Below, piece after piece: positions 1 through 7,942 of a stretch of 33,977 nucleotides of DNA. Below the pieces are notes generated by a model. The model was given only the letters and a program-made list of their open reading frames with translations. It was not told the origin of the DNA and ran no database searches. The stretch's first letter is position 1. Each line of letters opens with the position of its first letter. A program made the position numbers and the translations under genes. The stretch is from Microcaldota archaeon (GTDB lineage: Archaea > Micrarchaeota > Micrarchaeia > Micrarchaeales > CABMGC01). The DNA is taken from positions 1 to 33,977 of the forward strand of contig DAHXKV010000025.1 of NCBI GenBank assembly GCA_027366155.1. Reading direction: 5' to 3'.

Positions 1-1001
1 AGTTCAATGGCCTTTTTTACTGCCAGGACTTCTTGACGACCCCTTTCAGTCGCTATTATTTTCACGCTGCCGGTTTCTGCCCTTACTGGAGAGAATCCTT
101 CCAGTTCATTTGCATATTCCTTGTTATTGGTATTGGTTTTAAAGTGTTCGATGGCGTAGTTGACGATTTTCTTTGCGCTCCTGTAGTTTTTCACGAGCTT
201 CTCTTTCTTCGGATTCAGTTTCTCTTCGATGATCTTGAAGTTCCTTATCGATCCTCCCTGGAAACCGAATATGGACTGTTTCCTGTCTCCCACAAGAAAA
301 AGCTCTTCACCGCTCTGGATCGCTATCTCCGCCTCCAATTCGTTTACATCCTGGAGTTCATCAACGAGCACGAACTTGAATTTCTTCTTTTCCTTGAGAT
401 TCACAAAATTGATAAGCATATCATTGTAGTCTATGTGCCCGTCTTTCTTTGATTTTTCATAATCTTGGAAAGCTTTCAGGAAGTATTCCGCAAACTTAAG
501 CTCTTCCTCGATGGTTATGTTGTCTACTTCCTCCTCCGTGAATATGTGTTCGATCTCAGGCAGGCATTTTTTCAGGTTTACCAGATTCGGAGTTATTCCA
601 TAGCTCTTTATGTATCTTATCGCGTTTTCCACCTTGGGTACTATGTCCCCTATTATGTATTCTTTCGAGTAGTTGAATGCATTATTGGCCTCAAAACTCT
701 TGAAAATTGAATATCGTATTGCATTGTTTCCAAGAACTTCGTACATGCCTCCCTCTTCTTCCAAGTAGGAAAGGGCGTAACTGTGAAATGTATGTACGTT
801 TAGCTCGTGGAGCTTTGTGGTAAGCTTTTCTTTTACAATGAGTTCCCTTATATTTTGATTCATTTCGTTAGCTGCCTTCTCGGTGAATGTTATGCAGAGT
901 ATGTCTTTTGGCTGGATGCCTTCCTTGAGCAGCTGGACAACTTTCGTAGCGAGAGTGGTTGTCTTTCCGGTTCCAGGATTTGCAAGGATTAGCCTGTTCA
1001 T
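1..1001 (-). CDS. UvrD/Rep-family superfamily 1 DNA helicase (partial, runs off the left edge)
   Basis: Minus-strand frame from ATG at 1001 reads MNRLILANPGTGKTTTLATKVVQLLKEGIQPKDILCITFTEKAANEMNQNIRELIV...NVHTFHSYALSYL. Walker A, SF1 motif Ia (TFTEKAANEM) and THF/HS motif are visible. Open to window edge, so absent from the ORF track. Confidence 0.88.
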   Translation of the reverse strand, partial: MNRLILANPGTGKTTTLATKVVQLLKEGIQPKDILCITFTEKAANEMNQNIRELIVKEKLTTKLHELNVHTFHSYALSYLEEEGGMYEVLGNNAIRYSIFKSFEANNAFNYSKEYIIGDIVPKVENAIRYIKSYGITPNLVNLKKCLPEIEHIFTEEEVDNITIEEELKFAEYFLKAFQDYEKSKKDGHIDYNDMLINFVNLKEKKKFKFVLVDELQDVNELEAEIAIQSGEELFLVGDRKQSIFGFQGGSIRNFKIIEEKLNPKKEKLVKNYRSAKKIVNYAIEHFKTNTNNKEYANELEGFSPVRAETGSVKIIATERGRQEVLAVKKAIE

Positions 1002-1182
1002 ATGGAAAACCTTAGCGATGAGATAGTCGGATGGCTTGTGGCCGATTTTAACATGACATTAGCCTCACGTGAAGGGATTGGCGCGGTAAGAGTGCAGATT
1101 AAACCACAACCCAATAACCGGACCTTACTTTCTATTGTATAGATAGCATTCTTATGCAAAATAATGCACCAGCATGGTTATT

Positions 1183-1776
1183 TTATAACAAGGCCAATTT
1201 TCCTGCGTCTGTTATATTGTAATCGTCATCCAGGTATCCGTGGTCTTTGAGCTCCTTGAGGTGCTGGTATATCATACCCCTGGTCTTTCTCATCTCCTTT
1301 GCTATCTGGAGTATGGTTCTGTTCCGTCTATCCTGCATTTTGACCAGAAGCTCACGTTTGGTAGAGCCAATGTTGTAAGAGAGCTTTGGGAGGCTTATTA
1401 CCTCATTGTCCCTCATGCCGTTAGAGACTATCTTAAAGACTCTGTCGGGACGTGCGTAGCACCCCAGGAGTGCTGCGTTGGCTAGCGACCTGCTTCCGCC
1501 GCCAACGCTTACTACTATTCTCGTTCCGGGAGCCTTGTTCTTGTCTATCAGATCAACCATAGCCTTTGCTATTGCAAAGATGTCATCTTTTGACATTTTA
1601 GCCATTTCAAACTGCACGATCTCACCAAAGGTCTTCTTCACGGACTTTATGTTTTCCTTGAGCTCTCTCCCGTCGTCATCAACAAGCAGTACAACCTTCC
1701 TCGGCTGGTATTTAAGCGCGGCTGGAAGGAATGGTTTAACGTTGTAGAACGTCGCGATAAGCGTTATGTTGTCCAT
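1183..1776 (-). CDS. CARF-HTH transcriptional regulator, Csa3-like
   Basis: N-terminal Rossmann-like MDNITLIATFYNVKPFL...VVLLVDDDG, then IVVSVGGGSRSLANAALLGCYA typical of CARF motif 2, and C-terminal winged HTH (NRTILQIAKEMRKTRGMIYQHLKELKDHGYL). Start chosen at M10 of the listed ORF because of the TATA position. Confidence 0.75.
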   Translation of the reverse strand: MDNITLIATFYNVKPFLPAALKYQPRKVVLLVDDDGRELKENIKSVKKTFGEIVQFEMAKMSKDDIFAIAKAMVDLIDKNKAPGTRIVVSVGGGSRSLANAALLGCYARPDRVFKIVSNGMRDNEVISLPKLSYNIGSTKRELLVKMQDRRNRTILQIAKEMRKTRGMIYQHLKELKDHGYLDDDYNITDAGKLALL

Positions 1777-1800
1777 TGCTACAACTACTATGCAGTAATA

Positions 1801-1815
1801 CATTTATATACTTAT
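1801..1815 (-). promoter_or_regulatory. Archaeal TATA-type promoter for the CARF-HTH gene
   Basis: Minus strand reads AAGTATATAAATG about 25-30 nt upstream of the MDNIT start, consistent with a near-leaderless transcript. Confidence 0.5.
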
Positions 1816-1842
1816 GTATAGTCTAAACATAGACATATAAGT
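1810..1842. repeat. Interrupted palindrome, candidate operator
   Basis: ACTTATgtataGTCTAaacaTAGACatATAAGT: perfect core GTCTA-aaca-TAGAC (1821-1834) with outer arms ACTTAT/ATAAGT, overlapping or just upstream of the TATA box. Confidence 0.5.
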
Positions 1843-1987
1843 TTTTGACTTGATAGATTGCCATTTTATTTCACACCATGGTGGTGATATGATACCAGAT
1901 GAGACAGATGCGCCTTCCGGAATCGGCTGCTCAGTCCGAGAAGAATGGATAGTGGAGGCAAGTTATAAGCACATTTAAGGTGGAGTT

Positions 1988-2443
1988 ATGAATGGATGGG
2001 AATGTAAACTCAATGGGCTTCCGGATTTTGCAATTGTATCTGGACCGAATGGATCTGGCAAGACAGCTTTCCTTCAGAGGATAAGGGATGTTGAACGGCG
2101 AGATGGAAACCTAGTGATTGTTTTGAATTGGGACAATTTTTTGAAGTTTAGAGCTGGGTTTCCAGAGGAAGACTCGAATGCTGGTACCCTTCTTCTTGAC
2201 TTTTTCATGCTTGTCTTGGAGGATGTCGAAGAAATTAGTATAAGAGTTGGCAGTTGTGTAGTGCTGGTCGATGATACAAGCGGTTTGCTTAAAGAGAGCC
2301 AGATGGCCCCCATATATACGAAGCTAATGGAACTTTATTTTATGGGCAGGGTCTCGAGAGCATATATTACAAGGGTTGGTCCAGATAGTTTCAAGGTAAG
2401 GAACATGATTAGGGAGGATAATTTTAAGAGACTGTTTAAGTGA
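1988..2443 (+). CDS. Short P-loop NTPase, function unknown
   Basis: 151 aa; Walker A VSGPNGSGKTAFL, Walker B-like SCVVLVDDTSG; no obvious ABC signature. Confidence 0.65.
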   Translation: MNGWECKLNGLPDFAIVSGPNGSGKTAFLQRIRDVERRDGNLVIVLNWDNFLKFRAGFPEEDSNAGTLLLDFFMLVLEDVEEISIRVGSCVVLVDDTSGLLKESQMAPIYTKLMELYFMGRVSRAYITRVGPDSFKVRNMIREDNFKRLFK

Positions 2444-2447
2444 ATTG

Positions 2448-2717
2448 ATGAACGTTAGAACAAAAAAGAGACCAAGGAAGGAGATAGAGCTGGGCGTAGG
2501 CAAGATAGAGTATGGTTGGCTGGCCGAGAGAAGCAATGCGATGGGCTTCAATAGAGTAAAGAGAGTTGGGGGCAGTAATAGACCAGAGAGTTTTGAGGAG
2601 TTGTATCTTCGGGGGAGGTTCGGAAGGCAGAACGCAGTACAGATCAAGAAATTCCTGAACATTGCAAAGAATAAGGAGGCAGGAAGGGCAGATAAGCCCA
2701 GAGGCAGGGATTCTTGA
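2448..2717 (+). CDS. Small basic hypothetical protein
   Basis: ATG 4 nt after the ATPase stop, same strand; rich in K/R (MNVRTKKRPRKEIELG...). No known family recognised. Confidence 0.45.
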   Translation: MNVRTKKRPRKEIELGVGKIEYGWLAERSNAMGFNRVKRVGGSNRPESFEELYLRGRFGRQNAVQIKKFLNIAKNKEAGRADKPRGRDS

Positions 2718-2779
2718 AAATCTGGAAACGGATGATGCTCGGATTTTATAAAAAGCATATCAGATCGGTGAGGGATGAA

Positions 2780-2799
2780 TGACGAATCAGTATTCGTCA
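2780..2799. promoter_or_regulatory. Inverted repeat upstream of the HTH gene promoter, candidate operator
   Basis: TGACGAAT-cagt-ATTCGTCA perfect 8-bp arms, about 12 nt upstream of a TATA-like TTATAAAA at 2811-2818. Confidence 0.5.
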
Positions 2800-2851
2800 C
2801 TTTGGGGAGCTTATAAAAACCTCACGGTGATATTATGTATGAGGCGCATTG

Positions 2852-3541
2852 ATGGACTCTTTGCAGGAATGGATAGCCGGGGAGATAACACTCTCAGATA
2901 CACCCGGAAGCACGATGAAGAAGTGGAGAGAGCTTTTCGGCATCTCACAGGTAGAGCTAGCCAAGTACCTGAAGATATCAACATCGACAATAAGTGATTA
3001 TGAGGGAAACAGGAGGTCTAGCCCTGGAGTTGGGATCATCAGGAGGTTTATCCAGGCGCTTCTGGCAATAGATGCCCAGAATGGAGGGGAGGTTACGCGG
3101 AATCTTGACAGATTCAGCAGGCCCAAAGATGACGCTTCGTTTTTCTTCCTTAAGGACTTCTCTGCACCAATAAGCGGGGTTGATTTTGTCAGGCTCATAG
3201 ATGCCAAGATAGTAGCAAATCCGAATTACCTTGACACCATAAAGCTTTTCGGCTATACGCTCCTTGACAGCCTGAGGGTCATACTGGAGATATCTCCTTC
3301 GGATTATCCAAGGCTTTTCGGAGCTACAAGCGAGAGGGCGTTCATATTCGACCAGGTAAGCACGGGCAGGTCGCCGATGGTTGTCGTGAGGGTAGCTCCC
3401 ATAAAGCCCAAGGTAGTCGTCATACAGAACATCGAGACCGTGGACAAGCTTGCCATAAAGATTGCCCAGATAGAGCACATACCTCTGCTCACTACAAAGC
3501 TGAATGCGGAGGAGCTGAAGATGCGGTTAGGCAACATATGA
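2852..3541 (+). CDS. XRE-family HTH transcriptional regulator (archaeal COG1709-like)
   Basis: WRELFGISQVELAKYLKISTSTISDYEGNRRSSPGVGIIRRFIQALL is a canonical HTH_3; conserved C-terminal domain. Confidence 0.8.
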   Translation: MDSLQEWIAGEITLSDTPGSTMKKWRELFGISQVELAKYLKISTSTISDYEGNRRSSPGVGIIRRFIQALLAIDAQNGGEVTRNLDRFSRPKDDASFFFLKDFSAPISGVDFVRLIDAKIVANPNYLDTIKLFGYTLLDSLRVILEISPSDYPRLFGATSERAFIFDQVSTGRSPMVVVRVAPIKPKVVVIQNIETVDKLAIKIAQIEHIPLLTTKLNAEELKMRLGNI

Positions 3542-3696
3542 GTGTACAATGGTTGTGGTGGAGTGTACCGCAGCCCATGAGGTAGTGAATACGACTTTGC
3601 TGGGAGCGCCATTGTTCTGGTTTCCTGAATAGTCGTTGGCATTCCCATTGCTGACTGTGATTTTACCAGGACTATAGCCAGTCACGCGCGGGCCGT

Positions 3697-4428
3697 CTAC
3701 TCTCGCCTTGGAATAAGCAGAAGGTTTATGCCATTAGCAGTTATCTCGTATGGAACGGTGGAGAAGCTGTGCGGTGTTCCCCTCATTTTTATTATTTCCA
3801 CAGTAGGCACGCGGTTCTCCTCGACTGCGCCGCTTAGATACATTACTATTATTCCGTCATATATGAAGAACTCCGGCTCGAATATCAGCTTTTCTTTCTC
3901 CGGAGTCTCTATTTCCATGGAGAGCAGGGAAGTGACATTCTGCTTGCGAAGCATGGTTACAAGGCTTGTCGAGACGCTTCTGTATTCGAAAGGATCCTTG
4001 ACAAAGAGTTTCATTACCGAGACGGAGTCTATCGCCACCCTTGTTGCCGAGTACTCTATTATTACAGACTCGATGTCGGCTATCGTGGTAGTGAAGGTAA
4101 ATATGTTTCCCTTCTTGTCTTTCTGGATTAGCGAGGATGCCTGGTCGGTGCCCTTTATTATTAGCTTGTGCTCGGCTATGAGCCGGTCTATCTCGGAGAA
4201 CTGGCCATAGGCTTCCTTCATGTTCTCCAGTATCATCTTTGATTCTTCTTCAAGGGAGAAGAGGATGCAGGTCTCTCCGGCGAGCGCATTCTTGTAAAGG
4301 TACTCCAGGCAGAGAAGCGTCTTGCCTGTTCCAGGCCCTCCCGCAATTACTACCTGGTTGAACTTTGGTATGCCGCCATTTAGCATCTTGTCAAGGCCGT
4401 CTATTCCAGTCAGCACCCTTTCGCGCAT
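3697..4428 (-). CDS. KaiC-like RecA-superfamily ATPase, single domain
   Basis: MRERVLTGIDGLDKMLNGGIPKFNQVVIAGGPGTGKTLLCLEYLY...FSLEEE; typical archaeal KaiC/RadA-like domain. Confidence 0.88.
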   Translation of the reverse strand: MRERVLTGIDGLDKMLNGGIPKFNQVVIAGGPGTGKTLLCLEYLYKNALAGETCILFSLEEESKMILENMKEAYGQFSEIDRLIAEHKLIIKGTDQASSLIQKDKKGNIFTFTTTIADIESVIIEYSATRVAIDSVSVMKLFVKDPFEYRSVSTSLVTMLRKQNVTSLLSMEIETPEKEKLIFEPEFFIYDGIIVMYLSGAVEENRVPTVEIIKMRGTPHSFSTVPYEITANGINLLLIPRRE

Positions 4429-4499
4429 CTATACACACGAGTATAATCAGGCTAAAAACTTATAAACTCTCCTAATTGAAAATCTCTGAATAGCCACAG

Positions 4500-4522
4500 G
4501 TGAGAAAAAATTCATTTCTCAC
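4500..4522. repeat. Intergenic hairpin, possible 3'-end signal
   Basis: GTGAGAAA-aaattca-TTTCTCAC, perfect 8-bp arms, just downstream of the stop of the minus-strand gene ending at 4548. Confidence 0.4.
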
Positions 4523-4547
4523 GTTGTAGCCAATGCCACTTTGCTTT

Positions 4548-5285
4548 CTATTGCCCCTTATGCCCTGGCTTTCGCCTGGAAGTGCCATTGGATTTCGTTT
4601 TGCTTAGCTTATCATAGAAGAGAAGTATCTCCTCCTCCTTTTCCTTTGCAGTCTTGGGCTCTTTTCCAGGGCGTATAAACGAGAGTATGAAGAGCACCAT
4701 CCCCGCCAGCACAAGAAATGCAGATACGGTGCTTGCAGGACCAAGTATCGCGGATGAGGAGCTGTCAAGAAGCAGTCCGGTGTTTGGTATCGCATATTCG
4801 AAGCTGGCATTGGTAGAGTTTGAGCCCAGGTTTTTGTACACGAGATAATATGTGCCGTTGTAGAAAGGGGTGGAAGCAGATAGGTTGTAGGTGTATGAGG
4901 GCTGCCTGAACCCTATCTCGGAATATGTGCTGTTGTATGGAAACACTCCGCCGGTGCTGTTTTTTATGTATAGGAGAAGGCCTTTTCCTTCAAGCGCGGA
5001 TACTGCATTGCTCGTTATCGAGCTTGAGGCAAAGTAGCGCTCGAACAGGGTGAAGCCCGACTGGTTCAGGAGGTAGAAGTCCACAGGAGAGGGCTTCGAG
5101 GAGAATATAAGAGAGAGGAGGCTGGTCTGATTTAGTTTCACTGTTGTGTACGAGATCGAGTTTGGCGCGATAATTATTGATGACTTTGGAGAATATACTA
5201 CAGACGCGGGATTGTAGGACGCCGTTGCAATCGCAAAACCTGCCAGCCCGAGTAGTATACCGAGAAGTGCCAATCGCTTGTCCAT
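4548..5285 (-). CDS. Membrane-anchored secreted hypothetical protein
   Basis: Start at MDKRLALLGILLGLAGFAIATASYNP (signal/TM); C-terminal TM (STVSAFLVLAGMVLFILSFI) followed by a charged tail. Confidence 0.6.
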   Translation of the reverse strand: MDKRLALLGILLGLAGFAIATASYNPASVVYSPKSSIIIAPNSISYTTVKLNQTSLLSLIFSSKPSPVDFYLLNQSGFTLFERYFASSSITSNAVSALEGKGLLLYIKNSTGGVFPYNSTYSEIGFRQPSYTYNLSASTPFYNGTYYLVYKNLGSNSTNASFEYAIPNTGLLLDSSSSAILGPASTVSAFLVLAGMVLFILSFIRPGKEPKTAKEKEEEILLFYDKLSKTKSNGTSRRKPGHKGQ

Positions 5286-5367
5286 CGCATCAGACCAATA
5301 TAGGCTTAGCGTTAATATAATAGTATTGTGATTTAAGTATAAACTTCCCGCAGGGGAGACTGGTATC

Positions 5368-6447
5368 GTGCTTTCCCATCCGCTGAACAACAATGCAAGG
5401 ATAGCAGCATACGTAGTTGTGGCAGCGATGCTTGTGGTGATCGGTGTTGTGGTCAACATACATGCCGCTGGGAGAAGTGGCACAGTTAGAAAATGCAGCT
5501 CGATAATACTTCAGCAGGACAGAAATGCCTGCCTTACGTCCCTTGCAAGCTCTTCGAACAACGCATCAGTATGCGGAATGGTGAGCCAGAGTGGAAAGGA
5601 TTACTGCTATTCCGAGGTAGCGCAGGCAGATAGGAATCCGCGTGCCTGCACGTACCTGTCCTCCAATAACATGACCTATGAATGCATATTGGAAGTTGCA
5701 AACGCGACCAGAGGATATGGAGCATGCAGGTATCTGAACGGCTCAATGGAAAGCTCGTGCATAGAAACGCTTGCAGCAATTACTGGGAATTCCACCGCAT
5801 GCGGGACAATAAGCAATGGCGAAAACAGCACCGTCTGCTATTCCGGAGTTTATCTTTCCGAGGCAAAACGCAGCGGCCATGCATATTACTGCACAATGGT
5901 CTCAAACACAAGCACAGTGCCCGAAGTCTCAAACATAGTATACCTTGGGGAGATAGGAGCAGCAAATGTGAGCTATTCTGGAGTGGGAACACCGGGCCAG
6001 GGCCCGTCGGTCTACCTCTCCGAGTACAACATAAGCTACAGCGCCAAGGATTACTGCTACGCGGAGATTGCCTCAGACACAGGAAACGCTACGGACTGCG
6101 CGATGGTCAGCAACTCAATAGTAAGAGGGATATGCAACCAGACAAGCGGAACGCAGACAGCCCAGAGCAACATTCAGATAAACAGCAGTACCATCTCTAG
6201 CGCATGCGGAACATATTCAGGAGAGAACTTTACAACATGCCAGGGCATACTCCAGATAGGAGAGGCCATCAGCTCCAAGAATGCAAGCAACTGCGGAAGC
6301 ATTTCAGAAACGATATACAAGTATGAATGTTATGCTGCGCTTGCAAAGGCCTACAACGACTCCTCTTTTTGCGGATACATAAGCAACTCAACTGCAAGCC
6401 AGGCCTGCATGCAGGATATATATTATAACTATAGCGCAACACAATAA
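5368..6447 (+). CDS. Secreted cysteine-rich tandem-repeat protein
   Basis: N-terminal TM/signal, then 20 Cys arranged as 10 C-x(10-11)-C units (one carrying a long insertion) and many N-x-S/T sequons. Confidence 0.7.
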   Translation: MLSHPLNNNARIAAYVVVAAMLVVIGVVVNIHAAGRSGTVRKCSSIILQQDRNACLTSLASSSNNASVCGMVSQSGKDYCYSEVAQADRNPRACTYLSSNNMTYECILEVANATRGYGACRYLNGSMESSCIETLAAITGNSTACGTISNGENSTVCYSGVYLSEAKRSGHAYYCTMVSNTSTVPEVSNIVYLGEIGAANVSYSGVGTPGQGPSVYLSEYNISYSAKDYCYAEIASDTGNATDCAMVSNSIVRGICNQTSGTQTAQSNIQINSSTISSACGTYSGENFTTCQGILQIGEAISSKNASNCGSISETIYKYECYAALAKAYNDSSFCGYISNSTASQACMQDIYYNYSATQ

Positions 6448-6452
6448 TAAGC

Positions 6453-7850
6453 ATGAATGGCATAGTCACATGCATAAACCGCTACAGAGGCGTTTCTTAT
6501 GTCGTTGCGGAAGACGGCAGCACCCTCAAGGAAATCGAGACTGGGAGTGCAACCGGGATTAAGTTGGGGGAGAAGGTTTGCGTAGAAGAAGGGAGAGTGG
6601 TTTCAGACAGGGCCGGTGAAGAGCTGAACAAGGAGAAGGTCTTCGGCAAGGTAGATGCCAACGTGGATGAAATGCTGCACGCGGAGGCATATAAGACAGG
6701 CATAGCAGAAATAGACAAGGCAACCGAGAGGATGTGGCAGAAGCTCACCGAGGCAGCAAGGCTTTTCCTGAGAAAGGCGGCTGTCGGGGCGCCTGTGATA
6801 ATAAGGTTCCATAATGATGCAGATGGATCCAGCGGCGCAGTGGGATTGTTCGAGAGCCTGAACAGCCTCGCCGCAGGCAGTCACGCATCTTCAAATTTCA
6901 GATGGATTATGCAGAGAGGAGTAGCTTACGGAAAGGAAGACGCTTTCTACGATATACTTGCGTTCGGCAATTACAGCTGCGTTGAGAAGCCCCTGCTCCT
7001 GATCATAGACTTCGGCACTTCGGAGGGAAGCAATCAGGGAATCGCAAAGATCGAGGGAAAGACGGATATCATATGGCTCGACCACCACCCGATAGAGGAG
7101 AATTTTGCAGGAAGGGAGCTTGAGCATTATATAAACCCGTGGATCTTCGGGTCGGATTCAGGATATACGGCAGGGCTCCTTGCATGCGTGTTTGCGCATG
7201 CCTTCTCTGACGCTGACACCTCCGAGATGGAAGGCGCATCTCTGGTAGGGGACTACAGCAGGTTCGCGGCTGAGAAACAGAAAGGCGGCGAGGCTGCAAT
7301 CATACTGGACCTCATCACAAGCGATCCCAGAATTGTTACCGGGGGAGGAAAGGACCTGACCCCTTCAGAAATAGTCTCGGCCCTTTCAGATAAGAAGAAG
7401 CGCGATGAGCTGTATAGTTATGCCAGGATGAGGCTTGATGAGACGCTTGACGCAGGGCTTAGGTCCATACGCAGGATGAAGACCCCCGTGGCAGACATCT
7501 TCTTGCTGGATTACAGCGAGCTCCGCAGCGCCTCGACCAAATATCCTCTTCCGGGAAGGTTCTCCTCCAAGCTGTTGAGCAGGGTTGAGGAAGGCAGGCC
7601 TGCGGTGGTCATGGTATACATGGGCAAGTACGTATCGATAAGGGTCAGCGGCGCGGTTGGAGAGCGTGCTGACGTACCAGGAAGCATTGCAGATGCAAAA
7701 AAGGCGTTCCCGGGCCTGATAGAGTCGGGAGGCGGGCACAGGAATGCGGCAAGCATAAAAGTGAGCGAGGCTGAAAGGATAGGAGAGGTAGTGAGGTTCC
7801 TTGCAGAAACGATAAAGGAGAAACTTTCTGCAATGGAAACGAGGACATAG
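6453..7850 (+). CDS. DHH/DHHA1 phosphoesterase, archaeal RecJ-like (GAN-type) nuclease
   Basis: Motifs VIIRFHNDADGSSGAVG, LLIIDFGTSE, DIIWLDHHPIEE, and C-terminal SGGGHRNAASIKV (DHHA1). Confidence 0.85.
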   Translation: MNGIVTCINRYRGVSYVVAEDGSTLKEIETGSATGIKLGEKVCVEEGRVVSDRAGEELNKEKVFGKVDANVDEMLHAEAYKTGIAEIDKATERMWQKLTEAARLFLRKAAVGAPVIIRFHNDADGSSGAVGLFESLNSLAAGSHASSNFRWIMQRGVAYGKEDAFYDILAFGNYSCVEKPLLLIIDFGTSEGSNQGIAKIEGKTDIIWLDHHPIEENFAGRELEHYINPWIFGSDSGYTAGLLACVFAHAFSDADTSEMEGASLVGDYSRFAAEKQKGGEAAIILDLITSDPRIVTGGGKDLTPSEIVSALSDKKKRDELYSYARMRLDETLDAGLRSIRRMKTPVADIFLLDYSELRSASTKYPLPGRFSSKLLSRVEEGRPAVVMVYMGKYVSIRVSGAVGERADVPGSIADAKKAFPGLIESGGGHRNAASIKVSEAERIGEVVRFLAETIKEKLSAMETRT

Positions 7851-7942
7851 GCGCAAGGTAGGGATATATTATATATAGATTAGGGGGGTAGTTCTTACAG
7901 TGCCCGCGTGCTTGCGGGATACGTTAATACACATGTGATTTT

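Noticed and set aside
33-992. Plus-strand ORFs 33-452, 465-710 and 807-992
   Set aside because: They are antisense to the continuous minus-strand UvrD helicase frame.
1002-1060. In-frame upstream extension of the UvrD helicase (KIGHKPSDYLIAKVFH)
   Set aside because: Frame is open back to a stop but contains no ATG/GTG/TTG start codon.
1889-1978. 30-aa ORF (MIPDETDAPSGIGCSVREEWIVEASYKHI) between the CARF gene and ATPase
   Set aside because: Too short and overlaps the probable ATPase promoter; no independent support.
2324-2800. 158-aa minus-strand ORF opposite the 90-aa basic protein
   Set aside because: No family features, overlaps the ATPase gene and the operator-like repeat; the plus-strand ORF is better placed, though neither is proven.
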